DNA from: UBA6115 sp040776985
GTDB lineage: Bacteria > Bacillota > Clostridia > Christensenellales > Aristaeellaceae
Assembly (NCBI GenBank): GCA_040776985.1
Contig: JAXGZL010000002.1
Span: 682,001 to 746,000 of the forward strand
Direction of reading: 5' to 3'
DNA length: 64,000 nucleotides
Within the stretch, counting starts at the first letter, position 1. The number at the start of each line of letters is the position of its first letter. Shown here one piece after another: positions 5,868 through 14,221 of this stretch. The notes under the pieces were generated by a model. The model was not told where the DNA came from. It saw nothing but the letters and a program-made list of their open reading frames with translations, and did no database searches. A program made the translations under genes and the position numbers.

Positions 5868-8732
5868 ATGAAAAAACATCTCGCAGCTTGGCTGGTGCTG
5901 GGGCTGATCACGGTGGCGGCAGGATTGAGCCTGTCCGTGACCAACGAGGTCACCAAAGAGCCCATCCATAACCAGGCGGTGCTGGCAGAAGCCAAAGCAA
6001 AGCAGGAAGTGCTGCCGGAAGCAGAAGCCTTTGACCCGGTGGAACTCGCCGAGGATGCCGGCATGGAGCTGTTTGCCGGCAAGGCGGGGGACCAGGTGGT
6101 GGGCTATGTGGGCAAGGTCATTGTCAACGGCTATGGCGGCCCCATTGATGTGATTGCCGGGGTGAACGCGGACGGAATGGTCAAGGGCATTAACGTGGGC
6201 GGCCCTTCCTTTTCTGAAACTGCGGGCCTGGGCGCCAAATCCCGTGAAAAAGCCTTCACTGATCAGTTTGTCAACAAACTGTCTCCCATCCGTGTGATAA
6301 AGGCCTCTGACCCCAAGACGGATTCCTCCGTGGATGCCATTACGGCAGCCACCATCACCTCAAACGCGGTGGTGGGCGGGGTCAACCGCATTGCCAAGCA
6401 GATTGATGCCATCCTCAACCCCAGCACGGATGAGCCGGTCATCACTGCGGAAGGCACCACCTACACCGCCTCCCAGCAGGGTTTTGCCGGACCGGTGGCT
6501 GTGTTTGTCACGGTCAAGGATGATGGCACAATCAGCCAGCTGAAGGTGGGGGACGACAAGTTCGCCGAATCTGAAGGCTATGGCGCGGGTGCTTTGGAAG
6601 ACATCTTCACCAATCAGTTTGTTGGGAAGCAGCTTCCCCTCAGCAAGGATGACATCGAGGCCATTTCCGGCGCCACCATCACCACCACTGCGGTGCTGAA
6701 CGCCATCAACCAGGCCTTTGAAGAGAAGAACGCTGTGGGCCCCGCAGCGCCTGAGGGCAAGCCCTACACCGCCTCCCAACAGGGCTTTGGCGGCCCGGTG
6801 TCGGTAACAGCCACCATCACAAATGAGGGGACCATCAGCCACCTGGTCATTGGGGACGACAGCTTCAATGAAACAGAAGGCTATGGTGCAGGCGCTCTGG
6901 AGCCTGAGTTTATCAAGCAGTTTGTCGGAAAGCAGCTTCCCCTCAGCAAGGATGATATTGAGGCCATTTCCGGCGCCACCATTACCACCAATGCGGTGCT
7001 GGAGGCCATTAACCAGGCCTACGAACAGTCCAAGGCTGACGCTGGTGAAGTGACAGAGCCCACCGCAGTGCCTGAAACAGAGGAACCGGAGCCTGCCCAG
7101 CCTGAAACAGACCTGGCAGACATGAAAACAGCGACCAAGCAGGGCTTTGAAGGCCCGGTGACCGTAAAGGTGGCCGTCAACGAAGACGGCAGCATCAAGA
7201 AACTGGTAGTTGGCGACGACCAGTTCAAGGAAACCCCCGGCCTGGGCGCCCGCGCGCAGGAGCCTGAGTTCGCCACTCAGTTTGTGGGCAAGACAGCGCC
7301 TCTTACCATCCGAAAAGCGGATGAGGAGGAAACTTCTTCCACGATTGATGCCATTGCCGGCGCCACGGTTACCAGCCAGGCGGTGGTGGATGCGGTGAAT
7401 GAAGCCCTGGCTGATGCCACTTCCCCTGCTACGGAAGAGCCCGTAGAAAAAATGAAAACTGCTGTCAAACAAGGCTTTGAAGGCCCGGTGGCCGTAAAGG
7501 TGGCTGTCAACGAAGACGGCAGCATCAAGTCTTTGTTAATTGGCGACGACCAGTTCAAAGAAACCCCTGGCCTTGGCGCCCGCGCGCAGGAGCCGGAGTT
7601 CGCCGCCCAGTTTGTGGGCAAGGTGGCGCCTCTCACCATCCGCAAGGCGGATGAGGAGGAAACTTCTTCCACCATTGACGCTATTGCCGGCGCCACGGTT
7701 ACCAGCCAGGCGGTGGTGGACGCGGTGAACGAGGCTTTGGCCGATGCCACTGCCCCTCTGGCTGAAGAACCTGTGGAAGATGACATGAAAGGCGCTGTCA
7801 AGCAGGGCTTTGAAGGCCCTGTGGCTGTGAAGGTGGCTGTCAACGAAGATGGCAGCATCAAGTCTCTGGTGGTTGGCGACGACCAGTTCAAGGAAACCCC
7901 GGGCCTCGGCGCCCGTGCGCAGGAACCGGAGTTCGCCGCCCAGTTTGTGGGCAAGGTGGCGCCTCTTACCATCCGCAAGGCGGATGAGGAGGAAACTTCT
8001 TCCACCATTGATGCCCTGACTGGCGCCACGGTCACCAGCCAGGCGGTGGTGGACGCGGTGAACGAGGCTTTGACCGATGCCACAGCCCCCGTTACGGAAG
8101 AACCCGTGGAAGATGACATGAAAGCTGCTGTCAAGCAGGGCTTTGAAGGCCCGGTAGCTGTGAACGTGACCGTCAAGGAAGACGGCAGCATCACGGGATT
8201 GGTGATCGGTGATGATCAGTTCAAGGAAACCCCGGGCCTCGGCGCCCGTGCGCAGGAGCCGGAGTTCATTTCCCAGTTCATTGGCAAAGTACCGCCGCTT
8301 TCCATCCGCAAGGCGGATGAGGAGGAAACATCTTCCACCATTGACGCTTTGACTGGTGCCACCGTTACCAGCCAGGCGGTGGTGGACGCCATAAACGAGG
8401 CGCTGGCAGGCGCTTCTGAAGAGGCGATCACGACAGAAAAGCAGGGCGTTGAAGGCCCGGTGGCGGTGAAGGTGGTCTTTGGCAAGGACGGCAGCATCAA
8501 GTCACTGGTGATCGGTGACGACCAGTTCAAGGAAACCCCTGGCCTGGGCGCCCGGGCGATGGAGCCTGACTTTGCTGATCAATTCATTGGCAAAATTGCT
8601 CCGCTCTCTATCCGCAAGGCGGATGATGCGGAGGGCCCTTCCACCATTGATGCCCTGACTGGCGCCACGGTCACCAGCCAGGCGGTGGTGGATGCCATCA
8701 ACGACGCGTTTGAACAGTTCAAGAAGCAGTAA
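5868..8732 (+). CDS. Membrane-anchored protein with eight FMN-binding domains, in the place of RnfG
   Basis: A 954-residue protein. The ATG at 5868 follows GGGGAGGA. Residues about 5-25 form one membrane anchor, followed by NEVTKEPI, the RnfG N-terminal signature, so domain 1 is RnfG-like. Eight FMN_bind domains follow in series. Their flavinylation motifs, D-x-x-(S/T)-(G/A)-A-T, place the acceptor threonines at about residues 162, 270, 371, 500, 610, 721, 832 and 934. Domain 1 has TAAT, domains 2-3 have SGAT, domains 4-5 have AGAT and domains 6-8 have TGAT. Domains 4-8 are nearly identical, while 2-3 are a shorter subtype. In Rnf, RnfG passes electrons through covalent FMN on the outer face. 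Here up to eight FMNs could form a wire. ApbE would be needed and is not seen here. Confidence 0.9.
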   Translation: MKKHLAAWLVLGLITVAAGLSLSVTNEVTKEPIHNQAVLAEAKAKQEVLPEAEAFDPVELAEDAGMELFAGKAGDQVVGYVGKVIVNGYGGPIDVIAGVNADGMVKGINVGGPSFSETAGLGAKSREKAFTDQFVNKLSPIRVIKASDPKTDSSVDAITAATITSNAVVGGVNRIAKQIDAILNPSTDEPVITAEGTTYTASQQGFAGPVAVFVTVKDDGTISQLKVGDDKFAESEGYGAGALEDIFTNQFVGKQLPLSKDDIEAISGATITTTAVLNAINQAFEEKNAVGPAAPEGKPYTASQQGFGGPVSVTATITNEGTISHLVIGDDSFNETEGYGAGALEPEFIKQFVGKQLPLSKDDIEAISGATITTNAVLEAINQAYEQSKADAGEVTEPTAVPETEEPEPAQPETDLADMKTATKQGFEGPVTVKVAVNEDGSIKKLVVGDDQFKETPGLGARAQEPEFATQFVGKTAPLTIRKADEEETSSTIDAIAGATVTSQAVVDAVNEALADATSPATEEPVEKMKTAVKQGFEGPVAVKVAVNEDGSIKSLLIGDDQFKETPGLGARAQEPEFAAQFVGKVAPLTIRKADEEETSSTIDAIAGATVTSQAVVDAVNEALADATAPLAEEPVEDDMKGAVKQGFEGPVAVKVAVNEDGSIKSLVVGDDQFKETPGLGARAQEPEFAAQFVGKVAPLTIRKADEEETSSTIDALTGATVTSQAVVDAVNEALTDATAPVTEEPVEDDMKAAVKQGFEGPVAVNVTVKEDGSITGLVIGDDQFKETPGLGARAQEPEFISQFIGKVPPLSIRKADEEETSSTIDALTGATVTSQAVVDAINEALAGASEEAITTEKQGVEGPVAVKVVFGKDGSIKSLVIGDDQFKETPGLGARAMEPDFADQFIGKIAPLSIRKADDAEGPSTIDALTGATVTSQAVVDAINDAFEQFKKQ
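7137..8729 (+). repeat. Five tandem coding repeats of about 330 bp (FMN domains 4-8)
   Basis: Repeat units begin at 7137, 7467, 7800, 8133 and 8439 at the AAGCAGGGC-like codons, giving periods of 330, 333, 333 and 306 bp. Blocks such as GACGACCAGTTCAAGGAAAC and the segment encoding RKADEEETSSTIDA recur almost unchanged. The strong DNA identity, not just protein identity, implies recent duplication or ongoing homogenisation. Confidence 0.9.
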
Positions 8733-8765
8733 TTCGGCGGATAACTTAGAAAGGCGGGAAGACAT

Positions 8766-10079
8766 TTGGCAAGACTGAGTTTTAAGGGCGGCATCCATCC
8801 GCTGAAAGAGTTGCATGAGGGCAAGGACCTGACGAAGAACAAGCCGATCCGTGCCTATATTCCGGAGGTGGTGTGCATTCCCACCGACATGCACCTGGGC
8901 GCGCCCAGCATTCCCTGTGTAAAGAAGGGGGATCTGGTGAAAGTGGGGCAGATGATCGCGGAGCCGGCAGGGCCCCGGGGTATTCCGGTCCACGCCAGCG
9001 TTTCAGGCGAGGTGACCGGCGTCCTCTCCAAACAGATGCTGTTTGGAAAGCCCAGCACCTGCATCATGATCCAGAATGACAAGGAAGACAGTTGGGTGCA
9101 GCTTGCTCCGCTGGGGGATGTGGAAACAGCGCCAGTTGACAAGATCATCCCGGCCATCCGGGATGCGGGCATTTCCGGCATGGGCGGCGCTTCCTTCCCC
9201 ACCCACGCCAAAATGGTGCTGCCGGAAGGCAAAATGGTGGACACCATCATCTTGAACGGCGCGGAATGTGAAACCTATATCACCGCCGACCACCGCCTGA
9301 TGCTGGAAACGCCAAAGCGGGTGGTGGACGGACTGCGGGCTGCCATGCGGGCCATGAATGTACCAAAGGGTGTCATCGCCATTGAAGAGAACAAAATGGA
9401 TGCCTATGAGGCTGTGAAAAAAGAGGCCCAGGGGCGCGAGGGCGTTTCTGTGGTCATCCTGAAAACCAAGTACCCGCAAGGCGGTGAAAAACAGCTGATC
9501 ACCGCGGTCACCGGCCGGGAGGTGCCCTCCGGTAAGCTGCCCATGGACGCCAACGTGGTGGTGCTGAATGTGGGCACCGCTGCAGCCATCGCGGACGCAA
9601 TCGTAGAAGGGAAACCGGTCATTTCCCGTATCACCACCGTCACCGGATGCGTGAAGGAGCCCTCCAACCTGCTGCTGCGCATCGGCACCCCCGTTCAGGA
9701 AATTCTTGCCGCCTGCGGCGGCACCACCGAGGAGCCCGGCAAGATGTTCTTTGGCGGCAGCATGACCGGCATCGCCATCCCGGATGATTCCGTTTCCATG
9801 ACCAAGGCCAATAACTGCCTGGTGGTGATGAACCAGAAGGACGCCAGGCTGCCTGAAGAAACCGCCTGCATCCGCTGCGGGCGCTGCGTCGTGGGCTGCC
9901 CCGCCCGGCTCAACCCCAAGCGGCTCATTGAGCTGTGCGTGGCCGGCAACCTGGCCCAGGCAAAGAAGGAAAACATGTTGGACTGTATCCTCTGCGGAAG
10001 CTGCGGGTATGTGTGCCCAGCGAAGATCAAGTTCCCCTTCAAAGAAGCTAAAGAAAAGATCGCAGCGAGGAGGATATAA
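8766..10079 (+). CDS. rnfC: Rnf complex subunit RnfC
   Basis: A 437-residue peripheral subunit of the ion-pumping ferredoxin:NAD+ oxidoreductase. It starts at TTG 8766 behind AAGGCGGG; the N-terminus LSFKGGIHPLKELHEGK is typical of RnfC. The Rossmann-like NADH/FMN region includes GMGGASFPTHAK and NGAECETY (about residues 135-180). Two 4Fe-4S motifs follow: C368/C371/C374/C378 (CIRCGRCVVGCP) and C407/C410/C413/C417 (CILCGSCGYVCP). The length matches short clostridial RnfC without the C-terminal extension of Proteobacteria. It ends 3 nt before rnfD. Confidence 0.96.
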   Translation: MARLSFKGGIHPLKELHEGKDLTKNKPIRAYIPEVVCIPTDMHLGAPSIPCVKKGDLVKVGQMIAEPAGPRGIPVHASVSGEVTGVLSKQMLFGKPSTCIMIQNDKEDSWVQLAPLGDVETAPVDKIIPAIRDAGISGMGGASFPTHAKMVLPEGKMVDTIILNGAECETYITADHRLMLETPKRVVDGLRAAMRAMNVPKGVIAIEENKMDAYEAVKKEAQGREGVSVVILKTKYPQGGEKQLITAVTGREVPSGKLPMDANVVVLNVGTAAAIADAIVEGKPVISRITTVTGCVKEPSNLLLRIGTPVQEILAACGGTTEEPGKMFFGGSMTGIAIPDDSVSMTKANNCLVVMNQKDARLPEETACIRCGRCVVGCPARLNPKRLIELCVAGNLAQAKKENMLDCILCGSCGYVCPAKIKFPFKEAKEKIAARRI

Positions 10080-10082
10080 GAT

Positions 10083-11024
10083 ATGAACCTTAGAATATCC
10101 ACCGGACCGCATGTGGTAGCCAGGGAAAGCACCCAGACGCTGATGCTGGATGTGATCATCGCCCTGATTCCCACCACAGCGGCTGGTATCTACCTCTTTG
10201 GCATCCGGGCGGCCTGGGTGCTGGCGGTGGCCGTTGTCTCTGCCCTGCTGTCAGAATACCTCTGGCAGAAGCTGGCCAAAAAGCCGGTGCGCATCAGCGA
10301 CCTGTCCGCGGTGGTCACAGGGCTGATCCTGGGGCTCAACATGCCGCCTCAGATTCCCCTGTGGGTGCCTGCCATCGGCAGTTTTATCGCTGTGATCCTG
10401 GTGAAGCAGCTTTTTGGCGGCATCGGGCATAACTTCATGAACCCTGCCCTGCTTGCCCGCGGCGTGCTGCTGGTGTCCTGGCCGGCCGCCATGACCGTGT
10501 TCACCCTGCCGGTCCGGGTGCTTGGAAACACAGCGGTGGAGGCGAGCGCTGACGCGGTTTCCGCCGCCACCGCCCTGATCCGGCCCAGCGCCTACACCAC
10601 CTATGACCTGCTGATGGGCAACATCCCCGGGGCCATTGGCGAGGTGTGCAAGCTGGCCATCCTGATCGGTTTCCTGTACATGCTGTTTGTGGGCACGGTG
10701 TCCTGGCATATCCCGGTCTGCTTTGTGGGCGCTGTAGCCCTGCTGACTTGGGCCCTGGGCGGAGACCCCCTGGCGGCAGTGCTGTCGGGCGGCGTGCTGT
10801 TTGGCGCCATCTTCATGGCCACCGACTATGTGACCAATCCCATGCTGAACATCGGACACATCATCTTTGGCATAGGCTGCGGGGTGATTGTGGTGGTCAT
10901 CCGCAAGTTCGGCAACTATCCGGAAGGCGTCACCTTCGCAATCCTGATTATGAACATCCTGACTCCCCTCATTGACCGCTGGACCAGCAGACGCGTATAT
11001 GGGATGGTGAAAAAACATGCGTAA
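10083..11024 (+). CDS. rnfD: Rnf complex subunit RnfD
   Basis: A 313-residue integral membrane subunit with about eight to nine hydrophobic segments. RnfD carries covalent FMN; the motif here is DAVSAAT, with T163 as the predicted acceptor, an Ala variant of the common SGAT that matches the Ala variant in domain 1 of the multi-FMN protein. Other family marks are GGIGHNFMNPALLARG and ATDYVTNP near the C-terminus. The next gene, rnfE, begins 8 nt before the rnfD stop, with no rnfG in between, unlike the usual C-D-G-E-A-B order. Confidence 0.95.
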   Translation: MNLRISTGPHVVARESTQTLMLDVIIALIPTTAAGIYLFGIRAAWVLAVAVVSALLSEYLWQKLAKKPVRISDLSAVVTGLILGLNMPPQIPLWVPAIGSFIAVILVKQLFGGIGHNFMNPALLARGVLLVSWPAAMTVFTLPVRVLGNTAVEASADAVSAATALIRPSAYTTYDLLMGNIPGAIGEVCKLAILIGFLYMLFVGTVSWHIPVCFVGAVALLTWALGGDPLAAVLSGGVLFGAIFMATDYVTNPMLNIGHIIFGIGCGVIVVVIRKFGNYPEGVTFAILIMNILTPLIDRWTSRRVYGMVKKHA

Positions 11025-11652
11025 CGAAAAGACGATGCGTGGCATCTTTATCAACGGTATCTTCAACGAAAACCCCATCTTCCGCCTGGTGCTGGGCGTT
11101 TGCCCCACCCTGGCATCCACCACCAACGCCGTTAACGGTCTGGGGATGGGGGCAGCGGCGACATTCGTGCTGCTGGGCAGCAACATCGTGATTTCGCTGC
11201 TGAGGAACTTTATCCCTGACAAGGTGCGGATTCCCGCCTTTATTGTGGTGATCTCCACCTTTGTGACCATCGTCCAGATGCTGATCCAGGCCTTTGTACC
11301 CTCCCTGTATGAGGCGCTGGGGCTGTTCATCCCCCTGATTGTGGTCAACTGCATCATCCTGGCCCGGGCGGAGGCGTTTGCCTGCAAAAACACAGTGCTG
11401 CACTCCGCCGCAGACGGCCTGGGCATGGGCGCTGGCTTCACCCTGGCCCTGGTCATCATCGGCGTAGTCAGGGAGCTCCTGGGCAACGGCACTGCCTTTG
11501 GCATCAACGTGCTGGGCGCCTCCTTCCAGCCCATGCTGCTGGCCATCATGGCGCCGGGTGGCTTCATCGTCTTTGGCCTGATCCTGGGCATTGTCAACAG
11601 CATCACCAACAAAATCGGCAAGCGCGGCGCCGGGAAAGAGGTTGAGGCATGA
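11017..11652 (+). CDS. rnfE: Rnf complex subunit RnfE
   Basis: A 211-residue membrane protein with six hydrophobic segments. NPIFRLVLGVCPTLA near the start and GLGMGAGFTLAL are RnfE/NqrD signatures, including the membrane Cys that, with RnfA, is thought to hold an intramembrane iron-sulfur centre. The ATG at 11017 overlaps rnfD by 8 nt and the stop overlaps rnfA by 4 nt, so translation is probably coupled. Confidence 0.95.
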   Translation: MRNEKTMRGIFINGIFNENPIFRLVLGVCPTLASTTNAVNGLGMGAAATFVLLGSNIVISLLRNFIPDKVRIPAFIVVISTFVTIVQMLIQAFVPSLYEALGLFIPLIVVNCIILARAEAFACKNTVLHSAADGLGMGAGFTLALVIIGVVRELLGNGTAFGINVLGASFQPMLLAIMAPGGFIVFGLILGIVNSITNKIGKRGAGKEVEA

Positions 11653-12242
11653 AAGAGTTCACACTGGTCAATTTCCTGCTTTTCATGGTCAACTGCGTGT
11701 TGAGCAACAACTTTATCTTCTCCCGGTATCTGGGCTGCTGCCCCTTCCTGGGCGTTTCCAGCAAGGTGGAGACAGCCGCCGGCATGGGCGTTGCGGTCAC
11801 CTTTGTGATGGGCCTGGCTTCCCTGATCACCTATGTGGTGTATCACTACCTGCTGGTGCCCTTCAGCCTGGAATACCTGAACACCATCTCCTTCATCCTG
11901 GTCATTGCGGCACTGGTGCAGTTTGTGGAAATGGTGATTAAGAAATCCGTCCCCGCCCTTTACAGCGCGCTGGGCATCTACCTGCCCCTGATTACCACCA
12001 ACTGCGCAGTGCTGGGCGTCACCATCCTGAACATCACTGAAAAGTACAACATGCTCTGGTCGGTGCTCAACGGCGTGTTTGGGGCGCTGGGCTTCCTGCT
12101 GGCCATCGTTCTGATGGCAGGCGCCAGGGAGCGGCTGGAGTCCTCCGACATTCCGGAGTCTTTCAAGGGCTTCCCCATCAGCCTGGTCATCGCGGGCCTC
12201 ATGTCCGTGGCCTTCCTGGGCTTCACCGGGCTGGTCAAGTAA
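11649..12242 (+). CDS. rnfA: Rnf complex subunit RnfA
   Basis: A 197-residue membrane subunit homologous to RnfE but inverted in topology. NNFIFSRYLGCCPFLGVS (about residues 20-37) and LPLITTNCAVLGV are characteristic and contain the conserved membrane cysteines. Six hydrophobic helices are visible. The ATGA overlap with rnfE and the AAGGAGGG immediately after the stop show it is embedded in the rnf operon. Confidence 0.96.
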   Translation: MKEFTLVNFLLFMVNCVLSNNFIFSRYLGCCPFLGVSSKVETAAGMGVAVTFVMGLASLITYVVYHYLLVPFSLEYLNTISFILVIAALVQFVEMVIKKSVPALYSALGIYLPLITTNCAVLGVTILNITEKYNMLWSVLNGVFGALGFLLAIVLMAGARERLESSDIPESFKGFPISLVIAGLMSVAFLGFTGLVK

Positions 12243-12254
12243 GGAGGGATGATG

Positions 12255-13052
12255 ATGAACACAACAGCCATCCTTTATGCGGTTATGGTGCTGGGCGGAC
12301 TGGGCGTCCTGTTTGGCCTGGTGCTGACCTTCGCGGAAAAGAACTTTGCTGTGCCCGTAGACGAGCGGGTGACCAAGGTAAGGGAAGCGGTGGCCGGCGC
12401 CAACTGCGGCGCCTGCGGCTATGCGGGCTGCGATGCCTACGCGGTGGCGGTGGTCTCCGGTGAGGCTTCCATCACTGCCTGCACCCCGGGCGGCAAGGGC
12501 ACTGCGGATGCCTTGGCTCAGATCATGGGGCTGAATGCCTGTGATGTGGCCCCCACCGTTGCCAGGCTTCTTTGTCAGGGTGAGGACGGCGTGGTAAAAC
12601 CGCGGTATGAATATACCGGCAAACAGTCCTGCCACCTGGCCACCCAGCTGGCCGGCGGCCCCACCGCCTGCGCCTGGGGCTGCGTGGGGCTGGGGGACTG
12701 CACCAAGGCTTGCCAGTTTGGCGCCATGAGCATTCAGAACGGCATCGTGGTGATAGATGAAGACCGCTGCACTTCCTGCGGCCTGTGCGTGAAGGAATGC
12801 CCGCGCAACCTGATCAAGCTGCTGCCAAGAAGCGCCAAGGTGACCGTGCGCTGCCTGAACGCCGCCTCCGGGCGGGACGCCAGGGCCGCCTGTGACAAGG
12901 CCTGCATCGCCTGCAAACGCTGTGAGAAGGCCTGTGCGTATGATGCTATCCACGTGATTGGCAACTGCGCCATCATTGATCCGGAAAAGTGCACCTTGTG
13001 CGGGGAATGCGTCAAGGTATGCCCCACCAAGTGCATCACCCATCAAAGTTGA
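12255..13052 (+). CDS. rnfB: Rnf complex subunit RnfB (ferredoxin-accepting iron-sulfur protein)
   Basis: Three ATGs in a row occur at 12249-12257. AAGGAGGG ends at 12248, so the third, at 12255, has the best spacing and gives 265 residues. One N-terminal membrane helix is followed by the RnfB four-Cys motif NCGACGYAGCDAYA plus a downstream Cys, then three dicluster-type 4Fe-4S motifs: CTSCGLCVKECP, CIACKRCEKACAYDAI and CTLCGECVKVCPTKC. RnfB receives electrons from reduced ferredoxin and passes them to the membrane subunits. The stop TGA shares its A with the ATG of the next gene. Confidence 0.95.
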   Translation: MNTTAILYAVMVLGGLGVLFGLVLTFAEKNFAVPVDERVTKVREAVAGANCGACGYAGCDAYAVAVVSGEASITACTPGGKGTADALAQIMGLNACDVAPTVARLLCQGEDGVVKPRYEYTGKQSCHLATQLAGGPTACAWGCVGLGDCTKACQFGAMSIQNGIVVIDEDRCTSCGLCVKECPRNLIKLLPRSAKVTVRCLNAASGRDARAACDKACIACKRCEKACAYDAIHVIGNCAIIDPEKCTLCGECVKVCPTKCITHQS

Positions 13053-14218
13053 TGAAGGCATCACGCCCTGAACTGAACAACCAGGACAAGCGCGCGCAGG
13101 TATCCCTGCGCGCGACTGTTATTGGGCTGATCGCAAACATCCTTCTGGCGGCCTCCAAGATCATCGTGGGCAGCCTCACCCATTCGGTGGCAGTGACTGC
13201 TGATGGCTTCAACAACCTGACCGATACCGGGGCGGTGCTGGTGTCCTTCATCTCCCTGCGGATTGCCAGAAAGCCCAGGGACAAGGAGCATCCTTTTGGA
13301 CATGGCCGTATGGAGTATATCGGCTCCTTGGTCATTGCCGTGCTGATTCTCTACATCGGCATGGATTTGTTCAGAACAGGCCTTGAGGCCATCAGAAACC
13401 CTCGGGCGCCGCTGTTTGGCTGGACGGCGCTGATTGTGACCGCCTTCAGCATTCCCGTGAAGGTCTTTCTGTATTACTTTTACAGAAAGAATGGCAAGGC
13501 CCATGCCATTGACACCTTGATCGCCGCATCCCAGGACAGCTTCAACGATGTCATCACCACCAGCGCCATTGTGGCAGGCCTTTTGTTGTCCCACTTTTAC
13601 GGCATCCTGGTGGATGGCTACCTGGGCCTGGGAGTGTCGCTGCTGATTATCTGGAGCGGCATCCAGATCATGCGGGACACTGTCAACCGCCTGATTGGCG
13701 GAAAACCGGACCAGGCCCTGGGCAGTGAGGCCATCCGCATCCTGCTGTCTCGCCCTGAAATCAGGGACATCCATGATTTTGTGCTCCACGACTATGGCCC
13801 GGGGCGCGCCTTTGCCTCGGTGCACGCGGAGGTGGACGCGGACTGGGATATTCTGGCCATCCATGAGGTGATAGACCAGGCGGAGCGGGAAATCATGGAA
13901 AAGCTCAATTTGCCCATCAACATCCACATTGATCCCGTGGTTGAGGATGAGATGGCGGAAGGCAGCCCGGGGCACGCGATATCCGTCTATCTGGCCGGCT
14001 TTGACCCGCCCCTGACCCTGCATGATTTCCGCATGGTGCGCGGTAAAAAGGTGATCAAACTGCTGTTTGATGTGCTGGTTCCGGTGGATACAAAGCAAAG
14101 CGATGAGGACATTCTGAAGGACATCGCGGACTATGCAAAGCGCCTGGATCCGCGCTACCGCGCGATCATCTCCATTGATCATGACTACTTCAACCAGACC
14201 GAACAAACAGAGGATTAA
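13052..14218 (+). CDS. Cation diffusion facilitator, predicted manganese exporter
   Basis: A 388-residue CDF transporter that exports divalent metal in exchange for protons. The ATG at 13052 shares a base with the rnfB stop. Six membrane helices lie in residues about 20-215, with HPFGHGRMEY in the loop after TM2, followed by an elongated cytosolic C-terminal domain. The transport-site residues by alignment with YiiP are N54-x3-D58 in TM2 and D162-x3-D166 in TM5. This Asn-Asp/Asp-Asp set is the pattern described for Mn2+ CDFs such as MntE, not the HxxxD of zinc exporters. Substrate assignment rests on these residues alone. Confidence 0.88.
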   Translation: MKASRPELNNQDKRAQVSLRATVIGLIANILLAASKIIVGSLTHSVAVTADGFNNLTDTGAVLVSFISLRIARKPRDKEHPFGHGRMEYIGSLVIAVLILYIGMDLFRTGLEAIRNPRAPLFGWTALIVTAFSIPVKVFLYYFYRKNGKAHAIDTLIAASQDSFNDVITTSAIVAGLLLSHFYGILVDGYLGLGVSLLIIWSGIQIMRDTVNRLIGGKPDQALGSEAIRILLSRPEIRDIHDFVLHDYGPGRAFASVHAEVDADWDILAIHEVIDQAEREIMEKLNLPINIHIDPVVEDEMAEGSPGHAISVYLAGFDPPLTLHDFRMVRGKKVIKLLFDVLVPVDTKQSDEDILKDIADYAKRLDPRYRAIISIDHDYFNQTEQTED

Positions 14219-14221
14219 ACG

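Noticed and set aside
7137..8729. Periodic repeats that might be taken for a CRISPR array
   Set aside because: The period is about 330 bp, the repeats are in frame and encode FMN domains, and there are no short repeat-spacer units or cas genes.
10251..13064. A 937-codon open frame on the minus strand across rnfD-rnfB
   Set aside because: It is antisense to four clearly identified Rnf genes. Its composition (His, Gly, Gln, Asp rich, then Ser/Met/Pro rich) is what GC-biased third positions give in a shadow frame, and it lacks a ribosome-binding site.
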